Positions 30,309 through 41,400 of a stretch of 64,000 bases of DNA are shown here, in pieces. The translations under genes and the position numbers were made by a program. The notes beneath the pieces were generated by a model. It saw only the letters and a list, made by a program, of their open reading frames with translations. It searched no databases and was not told the DNA's origin. The first letter of the stretch is position 1. Each line of letters begins with the position of its first letter. The stretch spans positions 9,339 through 73,338 of the forward strand of contig DASQDI010000056.1 of NCBI GenBank assembly GCA_035634255.1, in the 5' to 3' direction. The DNA is from DATLMR01 sp035634255 (lineage in GTDB: Bacteria; Acidobacteriota; Blastocatellia; UBA7656).

Positions 30309-30485
30309 CTTCTTGACTCCTAAATTGCTTTAGTGTATTAACTTTAGCGTCGCTCCTTAAAAAGTATAGTTTAGATTGCGATATCACGGCAAATCCCGTA
30401 GCGTGAGTACTCTCAGCCGAAGCTCAACATGCAGTCCATTGCTTCGGTCATAATATTGCCAGAATCCCTAACACGGAGGCTTTGT

Positions 30486-31169
30486 ATGAAGTTGAAAGCG
30501 ATGGCTGTAATGGGCCTCGCGGTCGCGGTTTCGCTCGGTTCGGCCTGCGCGACCAAGAAATATGTCCGCAACCGCGTCAACGAGAGGGTGACGCCTCTGG
30601 AGAACAGGGCGGGCGAGCTTGAGGAGACATCGCGGCGCAACACTCAGGAGATCAGCCGCATTTCGCGCGAAGTGGAAGACGTGCGGCTCCGCGCGGAGCG
30701 GGCCCAGCAGTCGGCCGACCGCGCCGCCTCTTCCGCCGAGCAGGCGAACACGCGGGTCTCGGGCGTCGAGCAGTCCATCACGGACCTGCGGTCCAACCTC
30801 GACAAGTACACGGTGCAGAAGACCGTCTCCGTGTTGTTCAAGGTCGGGCGGTCCGAGCTGATGCCTGAAGCCATGTCGGCGCTCGACGAGATAGCGGGCC
30901 AGATAAAAGACCGGAACGGGTTCATCCTTGAGATCGAAGGCTTCGCCTCCTCCGACGGCGACGCCGCCTACAACGACAGGCTGAGCCAGGCCCGGTCGGA
31001 CTCGGTGCGCAGGTACCTCGCTGAGCGGCACAGCATACCCGTCTTTCGCATGTACATACTCGGCTTCGGCGAGAGCCGCCCGGTCGCCGACAACACGACT
31101 CTCGAAGGCCGCATGCAGAATCGCCGCGTCGAGGTGAGGCTGCTGACCAATAACGCGGTGAGCCAGTAA
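30486..31169 (+). CDS. OmpA-family lipoprotein with coiled coil
   Basis: The start at 30486 follows GGAGG. The roughly 227-residue protein has a signal sequence ending near 'SLGSAC'; the lipobox is loose (Gly at -3), so lipidation is likely but not certain. Next comes a heptad-rich coiled coil (about 35-115, Ala/Arg/Glu/Gln). The C-terminal OmpA domain has 'SVLFKVGRSELMPEAMSALDEIA', 'LEIEGFASSDGDAAYNDRLSQARSDSVRRYL' and 'GRMQNRRVEVRLL'. It probably tethers the outer membrane to peptidoglycan. Confidence 0.85.
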   Translation: MKLKAMAVMGLAVAVSLGSACATKKYVRNRVNERVTPLENRAGELEETSRRNTQEISRISREVEDVRLRAERAQQSADRAASSAEQANTRVSGVEQSITDLRSNLDKYTVQKTVSVLFKVGRSELMPEAMSALDEIAGQIKDRNGFILEIEGFASSDGDAAYNDRLSQARSDSVRRYLAERHSIPVFRMYILGFGESRPVADNTTLEGRMQNRRVEVRLLTNNAVSQ

Positions 31170-31243
31170 AGCATTTCGCGCGCGCCGAGCGCCGGGACGG
31201 GCGGTCCGTCCGGCGCTCGGCGCCGCGCCCGGCAGTCGGCCTC

Positions 31244-32170
31244 ATGGAATTCGGGATAGGCATACCGGAAAACAGACCCTATGACGCAGTCGCTCTCGGA
31301 TTAAACGCCGTCGATCATCTCATAGTCGTCCCCCACTACCCCGACTTCAACAGCAAAATCCCTTTCCACTTACACAGGCTCGCGCCCGGCGGTCAGTCGG
31401 CGACGGCCATGGTCTGCCTCGCGCGGCTGGGGTTGCGCACGCGGTACGTCGGCAAGGTCGGCTCGGATGATCTTGGGCGCTTGCAGATCGAATCCCTGAA
31501 GTCGGAGCACGTGGAGTGCTCGGGGGTCAGGGTTGTCGATGGGGCGGATACTCAAACCGCTTTCATAATCATTGACCAGACGAGCGGCGAGCGCACCATC
31601 CTATGGAACCGCGACGCCCGGCTCACCATCGAAGAGAGCGAAGTAGATGCCCAGGTCGTGACCTCGGGGCGGGTGCTTCACCTCGACGGCCACGACGTAG
31701 AAGCCTCCATCGCGGCGGCTCGGTACGCGCGCGAAGCGGGCACCCCGACCGTGCTCGATATCGACAACATCTATCCGGGCACCGAGCGCCTGCTGCCCCT
31801 GATAGACTTCCTGATATCTTCGAGCACGTTTCCCGAGCGAATGACCGGAGAACCGGACCTTAAGAAGGCTCTCGAAAAACTGGCGCGAAAGACCGGCTCG
31901 CCCTTCGCGGCGGCGACCCTCGGGGCGGAGGGCGTTACGGCCTATTTTAAAGGCCATCACCTGCACTCGCCCGGCTTCCCCATAGAATGTAAGGATACTA
32001 CGGGAGCGGGCGACGCTTTCCACGGGGGGTTCATCTACGGGTTACTGTCGGGCTACTCGGTCGAGAAGACCCTGCGCTTCGCGAACGCGGTGGCGGGCCT
32101 CAAATGCCGCGCGCTGGGAGCCCGCACCGGACTCCCCTACCTTGAAGAAGTCCATTCACTGGTTGACTGA
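31244..32170 (+). CDS. PfkB-family sugar/nucleoside kinase
   Basis: The 308-residue protein has the ribokinase fold signatures: N-terminal 'GLNAVDHLIVVP', 'APGGQSATAMVCLARLG' and the C-terminal DTTGAGDAFHGGF motif with the catalytic Asp. It phosphorylates a sugar, nucleoside or related alcohol; the substrate cannot be read from motifs. Its stop codon overlaps the promoter proposed for the following tRNA gene. Confidence 0.9.
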   Translation: MEFGIGIPENRPYDAVALGLNAVDHLIVVPHYPDFNSKIPFHLHRLAPGGQSATAMVCLARLGLRTRYVGKVGSDDLGRLQIESLKSEHVECSGVRVVDGADTQTAFIIIDQTSGERTILWNRDARLTIEESEVDAQVVTSGRVLHLDGHDVEASIAAARYAREAGTPTVLDIDNIYPGTERLLPLIDFLISSSTFPERMTGEPDLKKALEKLARKTGSPFAAATLGAEGVTAYFKGHHLHSPGFPIECKDTTGAGDAFHGGFIYGLLSGYSVEKTLRFANAVAGLKCRALGARTGLPYLEEVHSLVD

Positions 32171-32191
32171 AAAAATCGGGTTCGCTAAGAT
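32163..32191 (+). promoter_or_regulatory. Putative promoter of tRNA-Lys
   Basis: TTGACT (32163-32168), 17-bp spacer, TAAGAT (32186-32191), about 57 nt before the tRNA. The -35 overlaps the stop codon of the PfkB gene. Confidence 0.5.
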
Positions 32192-32247
32192 GCCTATTTA
32201 AAGTTGCCGGGCGGTCCGCAGCAATCGCGGGAGCTTTAATCGGGAAT

Positions 32248-32326
<79 letters not shown>

Positions 32327-32610
32327 TTATCGGCGATTTAGGGGTAGTTGAACGACTGCCCCTAATCCATTTTTGACCATCTTTTGACCACCTTTTTCTG
32401 AATGGCTGGCAAGTGCTTCAACAGCCCTTCTCTTCCGCAATTCTGTAGCGCGGGTATAGCGCTTTGTCGTTTGCAGATTCCGATGGCCTAAGACTTCGGC
32501 GATGGTGAAAGCATCCGCACCTGCGTCAGCCAATCTCGTGCCTGTCGTGTGCCGGAGGTCGTGAAACCTGAAGTGACACTTAATGCCACAATACGTCCTC
32601 CTCCCTCACT
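32327..32610 (-). pseudogene. C-terminal remnant of a tyrosine recombinase (integrase)
   Basis: The minus strand encodes 'FHDLRHTTGTRLADAGADAFTIAEVLGH' and then 'RNLQTTKRYTRA'. This holds the catalytic Arg in HDLRH, the His in LGH and the nucleophilic Tyr of phage-type integrases. Upstream the frame meets TGA, TAG and TGA around 32610, so the N-terminal DNA-binding and core domains are missing. It ends seven nt from tRNA-Lys, the classic layout of an integrase at its attachment site. Confidence 0.85.
32338..32374 (+). terminator. Terminator after tRNA-Lys
   Basis: TTAGGGGTAGT and ACTGCCCCTAA form an 11-bp stem (one G-T pair) around a 6-nt loop, followed by TCCATTTTT. It lies 18 nt after the tRNA and overlaps the 3' end of the integrase remnant. 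Confidence 0.75.
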
Positions 32611-32930
32611 ATCAGCGGAATATCTTATGCAAATCAGCAACTCAGCTTTGATTTGTATTTAGGAGCATATCGCTTTCGGCCCACTCAACAAGGCGGCGAT
32701 GGACAGCGCTCTTTGAGCCTTACCTTTCAGGCAATGGGCTCCAAGGAGCACCAGTCCACAGAATCCATAAAATGTCTTTAAAGCACTTGCGATCATCGAG
32801 CGTTGGGCGGCCTCCATTTCGATTACGGCGACGTTAGTAACAGCCCACCAAGCCATAAATTACATCCTAGACTTGGTAAGCTATTCAACCAGTTTATGGG
32901 TTACTTCTAGCTTGATCGGGCCCTCTCTTC
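32611..32930. other. Intergenic region with no supported gene
   Basis: Between the integrase remnant and the TonB receptor. Short open frames on the minus strand (about 32659-32856) lack a ribosome-binding site and family resemblance. It may be decayed mobile-element DNA. Confidence 0.4.
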
Positions 32931-35900
32931 CTAGAAGGAATAACGCAATCCAAATTGCATCACGCGAGGTGTTCCTTGAATAGCGTTAAGGTTGCCGAAG
33001 ACTGGAGGTGGAGTCCCCAACTGTGAGTCGATATCTAGACCGAACGTTTCACGGGTAATCCCTTCCGGCGTTATAGTAAGGCGCTGGGTATTGGTCACAT
33101 TAAATACTTCCCATCGAAATTGTAGCTTGTGGAGTTCATTCCACGGCATTGTGAATGACTTGCTTAGCCCCATATCCAGGCTGACGAAACCGGGAAGCCT
33201 CAAAACGTTGCGGTCACCAGTTTCACCAGGGCGCGCGTTTCGGAAGTTACGATAGGCAGCAACCGGGTCCGAAAACAGATTAGGTGCTGCAGCGCCGCCC
33301 CGCGTAGGAGAAGATTCTATGGGCGCGATTCGCACCCCATTACTTTGAACATTCCAGTTGGTTGCCCATTGTGCCGCATCAAAGGGGGAGCGGGCAGGCA
33401 GTCCTGAATTCCAGCGGAATATCCCGGAAAGCTGCCACCCACCTAAGAATGCATCTGCAAACCCTGAAAGGTTTTTCAGGAACATTCGCCCTTTCCCGAC
33501 CGGGAGATGCCACAGGCCATTCGCGTTGATGATGTGCCTGATATCAAAGTCCGACACCGCCCGGCTATCTTCCGGCCTCAGCGGGTTCAGTATGAAAGCA
33601 GCGCCAAAAGTATCGGAGGTCTGAAGCCCTGAAGCGTCGTCAATCGACTTCGATAAAGTGTAGTTGAAGTCAAAATAGATACTATTCTTATAGCGCTGGC
33701 GTATGCTCAAAGTACCGGCGTGGTAATCTGAACTCGCGACCGTGCTGAAAGTTGATAAGGCGGCGTATTGTGGGTGAAAGAAGAGATTTGGTGCTACCAC
33801 GGATAAGTCGTCTAGTAGTACCTGGACAAAAGTCCAATCTAATATGTTGTACCCCTCTCTGGCTACCAGATAGAAAACACTTTGTGTAGCTGTGAAATCT
33901 AAGAACGTTGGATCTTCGAACGCGGCCGCGAGATTTGCACCCAGATTGCGACCAAACAGATTCTCAAAATAAGCTATTCGCGGAACTCTTTGCACTGGAG
34001 TGTCGCTCGCCCGCAAGTCATGAAGCATTCCGGCAGCCGTGTACCAATCGATGCCACTGCGCGGCTCGACAATATTGTTTAAAGCCATGACATCGCGTGT
34101 GGCCAGAAGATTGCGAGCCGCACGACCTATGTAGGAGGCTTCGATGAAAAACCCGGCGGGTAAGTTACGCCCATATGACAGGTTCCAACTATAATTTGTA
34201 GGTGTAATTATAGTGTCATCAAGCGACGATTCTATTCGCTGAGCCTCATCAGCCGGTGTCGTCAGCGGGAAGACCAAGCCTGGGGGAATATTTATCATCG
34301 GCAAGCTCCGGACATCTTGACCAAAGCCCGTAAAGCGCGGTGCCAGCCGATCAGTCACGTTAAAGGTGTTGGCGGCAATAGTCTGAGTCGAAGAAAATCC
34401 GAGCGTAGAGTTCAGGTCAAATTGAACCGCCAACTGCTGACCGATATTATCGTTAGTGATTGCAAATCCGCCTCGCAATACGGACTGTCCATTGCTCCCA
34501 AAAATTCTGCCCAGCAACCCGCCCTTGAACTCGGGTGTCCAGGCGAAGGCGACGCGCGGCTGGAAGTTGTTCTTATCCCAATCATAATATCCAGGCCGAT
34601 CATTGACCGGCCCTGAAAGATCGATTGTGATCAACTCATTTAAAGGCCTGCCGGACAGGGCGCTCTGCTTCCTGCGTTCGAAAAAATCTCCCAATCCCAC
34701 GGTCGGTCTTACCTGCACTCCATCCGTCTCATATACGGGCCTGCTGATCCCATAGCGAAGTCCGAGCATCAATGTCAGATTGGAGCGAACCTTCCAGGAG
34801 TCTTGGATGTAGAAGTCATACTCTTGTGTAGCGAAAGTGCGTTGGATGCCTGTACCTGTAGGCAATAGGTTGCCTTCACGGTCAAAATTAAAATTCGCGG
34901 AGTACTGTGAAAATCGCCCTATCACGGCCGAAACAGCGTTTTGCACAGGTGAATTGAACCCTGGCGCTATACCTGCAATCGGGTCCGACAAGACCGCTCC
35001 CGAAAAATCATAAAACGAGGGGTTGGCGATTGCACTATCAAAAGCATTCGTAAACGTGACTCGCTTGTTGCGAATAAGTCGGATGTTAGTGCCAAATTGA
35101 AAGTTGTGGTTGCCGCGTATCCATGAAAGGTCGTCAGCAATGTTATGGACGGGAGTAGCGCGGGTCAGCGTTCGCACAGTATTACCGTCGGCGTCCCGCA
35201 GAAGCGGCGAGAAGACGAACCGAAAGCTAATATCGTTTTCACCAGCGCCGAAATTTGAGAAAGCCAGTCTTGTCAGACCATAGCGGAAGTTATTAACCAG
35301 GTTATCGCTGATGCTCCAGGTATGGCCTACGACAAAGCCAGAGGGGTGATTCCAGAACTCAGGGGCTACGGTATCCGGGAATTGTGGCGCTGCGCCTATT
35401 ACGTCTTGCTGGTAATTACCACGGATGAATAGCAGATGTTTCGCATCCTCAGTCAAGGTGAAATCCATCCGCGCTATGTGCGTGTTCCATCTCAAAGGAG
35501 TAGAAGCATTGAAACGGAATCCGCCCGTATTAAACCCGTCTCCCACCGTCGAGTCATTTGCAGGATATTTCCTCGCGGCTTCAGCCAGGGCCGCTATCGC
35601 AGCCGGATTGACTCCGGCTGGAAAAAGAGCATTGATATCATTGATATTCAGCGTAGTAACCCCTCCCGAATCGTTGGGAAAGCGGACTTCGCCGCGCCCT
35701 AGACTAGGTAAGGGCACATCACGCACTACGGTCACTTCGCTCGAATCCCGGCGACCTTCATAGGTGTAAAAGAAAAAGGCCCGCTCTTTTTTGATCGGCC
35801 CGCCGATAGACCCCCCGAATACATTTCTTATTAATTTGGGAGTTGGAATACCTGAGCGGTTGTTAAAAAAATCGTTGGCCGATGTCAGGGTGTTACGGTG

Positions 35901-36698
35901 AAACTCGTAGAGCGATCCGTGGAATTCATTAGTGCCGCTCTTCGTGATCAGGGAGACCTGAGCCCCGGAAGACCGGCCTTGCGCGGCATTGGGGTTGGTA
36001 GTTGTAACGCGAAATTCTTGAACCGAATCGGGGGTAACTCGCAAAACGCTTGCGAAGGCTGCGCCATCCAACTGGCTGAGCCCCGTCTGCTGTTCATTGA
36101 CATCAACCCCGTCGAGAGTCACGTTTGCTTGATCGGCGCGCGACCCGGCAACATAGCCGCTCGGCGTCACCCCCGGTTGTAAGCTCAAAAGTTGAACCAC
36201 GTTTCGAGACTCAAGGGGCAATTGCGTTATCTGTTCAGACACGAAGTTATTGCCTATAGTAGCATCTTGGGTATTGATAAGGGTTCCACCGGCAGAGGCT
36301 GAGACTGTTATAGTCTCGCTTATATTCCCGACCTCCATTTGCACATTGACTTCAGTCGGCTTTGCCACCAGCGCTTGTACATCCGTAAGGACGGCCTTTT
36401 TAAATCCCTGAGCCTCAGTCTCAAGGAGGTAAGAGCCGGGGGGAATCAGGTCAAAGAAAAAAGTCCCCCTTTCGCCGGTGGTTTGGGTGCGTACAGCTCC
36501 CGTTTTGGCGTTTGTGAGTGAGACGAGGGCACCTGGTATAGCTTGGCCTTGCGGATCTAATACTTGCCCCGTTACAGAGGATGTACCCGTTTGAGACTGT
36601 ACATTCCCGCACAGAAGCAGCAATACAATGAAAGACCATATGGTCGGCTTCAGCCGTGAAAAGAGGAAAGCTTCTTCATTCGTCGTTTTATCCTTCAT
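32931..36698 (-). CDS. Oar-type TonB-dependent receptor with carboxypeptidase-regulatory domain
   Basis: Start at the ATG at 36698, preceded by AAAGGAG; a frame to 36746 lacks such a site. The roughly 1255-residue protein has a signal peptide ending near 'CGNVQSQ' and a carboxypeptidase-regulatory-like beta-sandwich (about 38-120: 'SVTGQVLDPQGQAIPGALVSLTN'). A plug domain follows ('NVVQLLSLQPGV', 'VTLDGVDVNEQQTG'), then a long beta-barrel ending in 'RVMQFGLRYSF' with the terminal Phe of outer-membrane proteins. Such receptors are very numerous in Acidobacteria and import large or scarce nutrients, often oligosaccharides. The ligand is unknown. Confidence 0.92.
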   Translation of the reverse strand: MKDKTTNEEAFLFSRLKPTIWSFIVLLLLCGNVQSQTGTSSVTGQVLDPQGQAIPGALVSLTNAKTGAVRTQTTGERGTFFFDLIPPGSYLLETEAQGFKKAVLTDVQALVAKPTEVNVQMEVGNISETITVSASAGGTLINTQDATIGNNFVSEQITQLPLESRNVVQLLSLQPGVTPSGYVAGSRADQANVTLDGVDVNEQQTGLSQLDGAAFASVLRVTPDSVQEFRVTTTNPNAAQGRSSGAQVSLITKSGTNEFHGSLYEFHRNTLTSANDFFNNRSGIPTPKLIRNVFGGSIGGPIKKERAFFFYTYEGRRDSSEVTVVRDVPLPSLGRGEVRFPNDSGGVTTLNINDINALFPAGVNPAAIAALAEAARKYPANDSTVGDGFNTGGFRFNASTPLRWNTHIARMDFTLTEDAKHLLFIRGNYQQDVIGAAPQFPDTVAPEFWNHPSGFVVGHTWSISDNLVNNFRYGLTRLAFSNFGAGENDISFRFVFSPLLRDADGNTVRTLTRATPVHNIADDLSWIRGNHNFQFGTNIRLIRNKRVTFTNAFDSAIANPSFYDFSGAVLSDPIAGIAPGFNSPVQNAVSAVIGRFSQYSANFNFDREGNLLPTGTGIQRTFATQEYDFYIQDSWKVRSNLTLMLGLRYGISRPVYETDGVQVRPTVGLGDFFERRKQSALSGRPLNELITIDLSGPVNDRPGYYDWDKNNFQPRVAFAWTPEFKGGLLGRIFGSNGQSVLRGGFAITNDNIGQQLAVQFDLNSTLGFSSTQTIAANTFNVTDRLAPRFTGFGQDVRSLPMINIPPGLVFPLTTPADEAQRIESSLDDTIITPTNYSWNLSYGRNLPAGFFIEASYIGRAARNLLATRDVMALNNIVEPRSGIDWYTAAGMLHDLRASDTPVQRVPRIAYFENLFGRNLGANLAAAFEDPTFLDFTATQSVFYLVAREGYNILDWTFVQVLLDDLSVVAPNLFFHPQYAALSTFSTVASSDYHAGTLSIRQRYKNSIYFDFNYTLSKSIDDASGLQTSDTFGAAFILNPLRPEDSRAVSDFDIRHIINANGLWHLPVGKGRMFLKNLSGFADAFLGGWQLSGIFRWNSGLPARSPFDAAQWATNWNVQSNGVRIAPIESSPTRGGAAAPNLFSDPVAAYRNFRNARPGETGDRNVLRLPGFVSLDMGLSKSFTMPWNELHKLQFRWEVFNVTNTQRLTITPEGITRETFGLDIDSQLGTPPPVFGNLNAIQGTPRVMQFGLRYSF

Positions 36699-38402
36699 CG
36701 TCAGCTCCTTTCCGATATCGGGCCAGTGACTATGAAACCAAACCAAATCACAAGTATTGCCAACTATTAAAGCTATTACCTGTCAAGTTACTGTGCGCGA
36801 ATGTCAGAGCCGCGTCTGGCTTGCCTCCCCATCAATTACATAGAGCAAGGGGATAATTTTTATCTGGGTAGGCAATAATACACCAAGGATGCCCAGTAAG
36901 CTATTCTAATGATCCTTTTTTCGTGTTGGAAACTGAGCCGCCCAAAACCTAAACTTACATAGATAGAGTTGCCAAACCAAATCCTGTGACGAATTCTTAT
37001 AGATGCCATACCGCCCGCCGTGAAGCGGAAACCTGCTCGTTGCAAGCCGAGATGTAGCAGTACGAGTCGTAGGATTCCAGGGGAGAAAATCGCTTTGGGG
37101 CTGGAAAACGCAATTCACGCAGAATCGAGCGGTGACCCGACAAGGCGTAAGAGGGGGTTTGACCCATAGCAATTCACTCGGCGCCGGCGTTGCTCTCCGT
37201 GCCGGCTCTATACTTAAGGTCCTGTATCTATAGGTTTTGGTCGGCTGCATGTGCCCCAGAACTCGCCCAATCTTCGACAACATTCAGGGCTTCGATACCA
37301 ACTAGAAGCATAAATCTATTCCTCTTGAAGAGTTTCATGTGTCGCCCAACACGCATTTTACACCGATAAATGAACACCCACTCGTGCGGGTTGATGTATT
37401 TGCTTCAAGCATCAACTTAGTCTGTACGGATGGTTATACCGGTCATGCACGACCTACCGCGCCAAGCTTTAGACAACACGACCACTCCATGCCCAGGCAT
37501 ACAGGTAATCCTGTATATTGCTAGAACAGCAGCAATTTTTAGCACCCCCCGGAGGATTGTCTTCACCGAGAACATTTGAATTCGGTTCAAGAGTAGATGG
37601 AGTGGTGACTGAACCAAAGCCGGTAGTTACTTACGTTGTGAATATGTGGTACTAACTTTCAGACGGAATCTGTGACTTAGTGGCTCCCAAAATCCTCGAA
37701 TACGAAGCTGCTAGAAGTTTGCTACTTTAAGCCGTACCCAGATCATCGGCAATGCCTTAGTTCGGCTCCTCAATGATGCCAGGCGGCAGGTCGCGCTCGG
37801 CTGCACGTCGTCAGGCGAGGCCACGACTATTCGCAGGATGCGCGCTTCTCTAATTGCCTCCTTTTGGAGCACTCCCGCCTGGTGGATCGACATCCTGAAT
37901 GAGGATCTGGCAGGGATGGCTTGTCCTGTTTATCTGAATTTCGGACAGCCGAAACTTATGTTACTCAGGGGCTGTTGTCAATCCGATCACGAGATAGGCT
38001 ATTTGGTATGAGTAACGATCTACTATTCACTAAATCGATCCTTCTTCATTGATTGCTCCTTCGTAGCGCCCGAGCGATTGTCCCACATTAGATGGCCGGA
38101 ATTATGGAGGCAGGTCACCCGAGGTTGCCTTGTTTGCAGCCCCTTTCGTGAAACACTTACCCGGAGGCTTTAGAGATATTTGTCACCGTATAGTACAATA
38201 ATTATTCTGCGGGCGCTTTCTCCTATAACAAAGGAGGTCGCGAGAGACACTGCATCAAGCACCGTACAGATCACGCTCAAAAATTACCGCCCCGTAGTTA
38301 AATGATTCCTCGCCAGTCATAGGGCTCAACTCCCCGGCAGCCCCAAGCAAACAATCCTTGCAGTAGTTCTCTCGCGTGAAGCTATCTCAAAGGAAATATC
38401 TC
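36699..38402. other. Long accessory intergenic region
   Basis: About 1.7 kb of lower-GC DNA without an intact gene. It holds a tyrosine-recombinase-like fragment (37170-37283, minus) and an unsupported open stretch at about 37713-38013. It looks like decayed mobile DNA. Confidence 0.5.
37170..37283 (-). pseudogene. Second tyrosine-recombinase C-terminal fragment
   Basis: The minus-strand frame reads 'LSKIGRVLGHMQPTKTYRYRTLSIEPARRAT'. This aligns by eye with integrase ends of the type IGxxLGHxxxxTTxRYAHLxxDPxRRA, keeping the His of LGH and the Tyr nucleophile. A stop lies directly upstream and the downstream sequence is unrelated, so only this motif survives. Confidence 0.45.
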
Positions 38403-41400
38403 ATGCTTATTAACATACGCCTGTACCTGACGGTTGGGCTCAGCTCATTGCTCTTCGCTTTCTTAATGAGCCCGACACAATCCTATGCGGCTACCTACTA
38501 TGTCTCTCCGGGTGGTAATGATTCGAACACCTGTTCTCAGGCGACAAATTCCTCCAGCCCTCGCAGAACTATTTCCTCGGCCCTCAACTGCCTTGCCCCC
38601 GGCGATACCCTTGTACTTCGTGACGGGACCTACAGCGGGGCTCCGAATATCTTGAGCAACATTCCCAACGGGCTGCCGGGTCAAGAGGTAACTATAAAAG
38701 CAGAACATGATGGCGCGGTGATAATTACCGCAGGCTTACAAATGGATCACACGGACTCATATATCCGCGTCGAGGGGTTGCGGTTCCATGGCAGCTCAAG
38801 CAAGACGGTGTTAGGTAATCACATCAAGTTTTTCCGCAATGAGTTTAAAGACGGGTGCTCCAGCGGTAACTGTGCCAGCATGACTGTGGGTACGAATGAT
38901 TTTAGCGACACGGCAGATATACTACTTGAGGATAACTGGTTTCACGGGATCGGTGGGCGCTATAACCTCCTAGTCTACAACGCGGACCGCGTGGTGGTCA
39001 GACGCGCCGTAATCCGACATGACGGAGGTTGGACTGACAATGGTTCGCTGAACCCTGAGGCGGGGATCAACTTCTATAACTCTTCCAACTGTGCCGCGCA
39101 GAACGTGATTGTCATTGACTCTAACGAGTCATATGCTACGTGGGAGGCGGCCTTCTACAGCGTCTCAAACAATTCCCCCCCCCATGGTAACTCCAACAAC
39201 ATATGGGTCGGCTGCATCGCTCTTGTAACAAAAGGGCAGGGTCTCACCCTGGATGGCGGAAACTCGATAAATTCACCTTCGATCAAAGATTGTGTCTTCT
39301 GGGACAACGCCGCCGGCGGCATATCCCTTGGTACTGGCCCCAGAAACTCGGTCTCGATACGCAACGTCACCATAGGGCGCACCTTTGTCAGCAACAGCGG
39401 CTGGGGCGGGGGGATAGGCTTCTTCGGCAGCGGGAGCGCCACTATAGCCAATGCCATTATCAAAAATAAGATCAAAGCTCTTGATGGTGCTGCGGCCACC
39501 TATTACGACTGCTTCGGCAACGTGGAATGCCCGGCAGGAGCAGGCAGAGTTACATACGACCCGGAGCAAAACGGATTGGAATATATGCCGAGGATCGAAG
39601 ACAACAGCCCTCTGAAAAGCGCCGGGCAGTCGGGAGGACAGATCGGAGCTACCCTGGTCAGCCGTATAGGCGCGAGCGGCACGCTTTACGGAGAAACCGG
39701 GTGGGATACGATCACCGGCACCGCGCTATGGCCCTGGCCTTACCAAGAACGCATTAAAGCCGAGATGTGTGACACAGTGACAAGGGGCTTTTGCGGCGCC
39801 CAAAGCCTTACAAAATACATATGGGAATACCTCGGCAACCCTATACCGCCCGAGATGAACGGGGGCGGAGATACCAGCCCGCCAACCGTACCAGCCGGCC
39901 TGACCGCAGCAGCCGTATCCGCTTCACAGATCAACTTGTCGTGGACCGCGTCTACTGACGATACTGGCGTGGCAGGCTACCGGGTGGACGTTTCGACTGA
40001 TCCTGCATTCGGCAGCTTCGTGCCGGGTTACAACAGCAAAGACATCGGCAACCTGACGGAGGCAGCGATCTCCGGGTTGGCTTCACAGACAACTTATTAT
40101 GCACGGGTCAAAGCCTATGACGCGGCGAGTAATATGTCGGGCAACAGCACGACAGCATCGGCAACAACTGATGCTTCGTCGCCGGGGTGTTTGACTGCCT
40201 CTTACCCGGCATCGCAGTGGCAGAACCGCGCCTTTACGACTCAAAGCGGCAGCTTTACTGCGGAAGCTGACGTAACGCCGTCGGCTTCCAACATCGATGC
40301 AGGACTGTCTGTGTCGAACGGCCCGCAGACTGCCTGGGACGGGTTGGCCGCCACAGTTCTGTTTTATACGGATGGAAAAATCAAGGCTATAAACGGGGCG
40401 GGTTACACGGCCGGAACGATACCTTATGTGAGTAACACTTCCTATCACGTCCGAATGGTCGTTAATCTCGCGACACACACATACTCGGCTTACGTTAGGC
40501 CCGCCGGAGGGAGCGAGCAGGTGGTCGGAACTGACCTGGCTTTCCGCGCAACACAATCATCAATCACGAGCCTCGGCAATTGGAATGTAGTGGCTGACGC
40601 CGGCTCGATTACCGCCTGCAACTTTACGGTCACTCCTTCCTCAGGCTGTCTGACTGCGACATACCCCTCGGCACAATGGCAGAATGAAAGTTTTGCGCCT
40701 CAAAGCGGGATATTCACGGCGGAAGCCGATGTAACACCGGCGGCGGCGAGCATAGACGCAGCATGGTCTGTGTCGAACGGCCCGCAGACTACGTGGGACG
40801 GGTTGGCCGCCACAGTGATTTTCTATACTGATAATCTTATCCACGCCATAAATGGGAGCAGTTACACGCCTGGCGGGATCGCTTATACCCCGAATCAAAC
40901 CTACCACCTACGTATGGTAATTGATTTGCCGCGGGCAAGGTACTCTGTATTCGTAACGCCTCCCGGCGGAAGCGAGCAACTGCTGGGGTCGGACCTCGCA
41001 TTTCGCACTACGCAAGCCTCCGTGTCCACGCTCAGCAACTGGAATCTTGTCGCCGACGCCGGCTCGATTACCGCCTGTAATATGACAATGGCGTTGCCTG
41101 AGCAGATCGTGTTTCAGCAAGGGTTGAACGGGTACAGCGGGGTTACAGATACATGGATTAATCTCTACGACCCTGACGTTAACTTCAACGGTGAAACGAA
41201 GCTGCTCGTCTTGGGGACAGAGGACATAAAATCATTAGTCCGCTTCGATCTCTCATCCATCCCCGCGGGCGCTCGAATCACTTCCGCGACACTAAGCCTG
41301 TACAACTATGGCCATGAGAATTCCGCGAACGGCGGGGCGGTCAATGTGCACAGAGCAAGTAAAGTGTGGGTGGAGTCGCAGGCGACCTGGAATGTTTACT

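Noticed and set aside
32659..32856. 65-codon minus-strand frame between the integrase remnant and the TonB receptor
   Set aside because: No ribosome-binding site and low-complexity hydrophobic content; no support as a gene.
37713..38013. Open stretch of about 100 codons on the plus strand in the long accessory gap
   Set aside because: No start codon or ribosome-binding site and no recognisable motif; likely chance or heavily decayed sequence.
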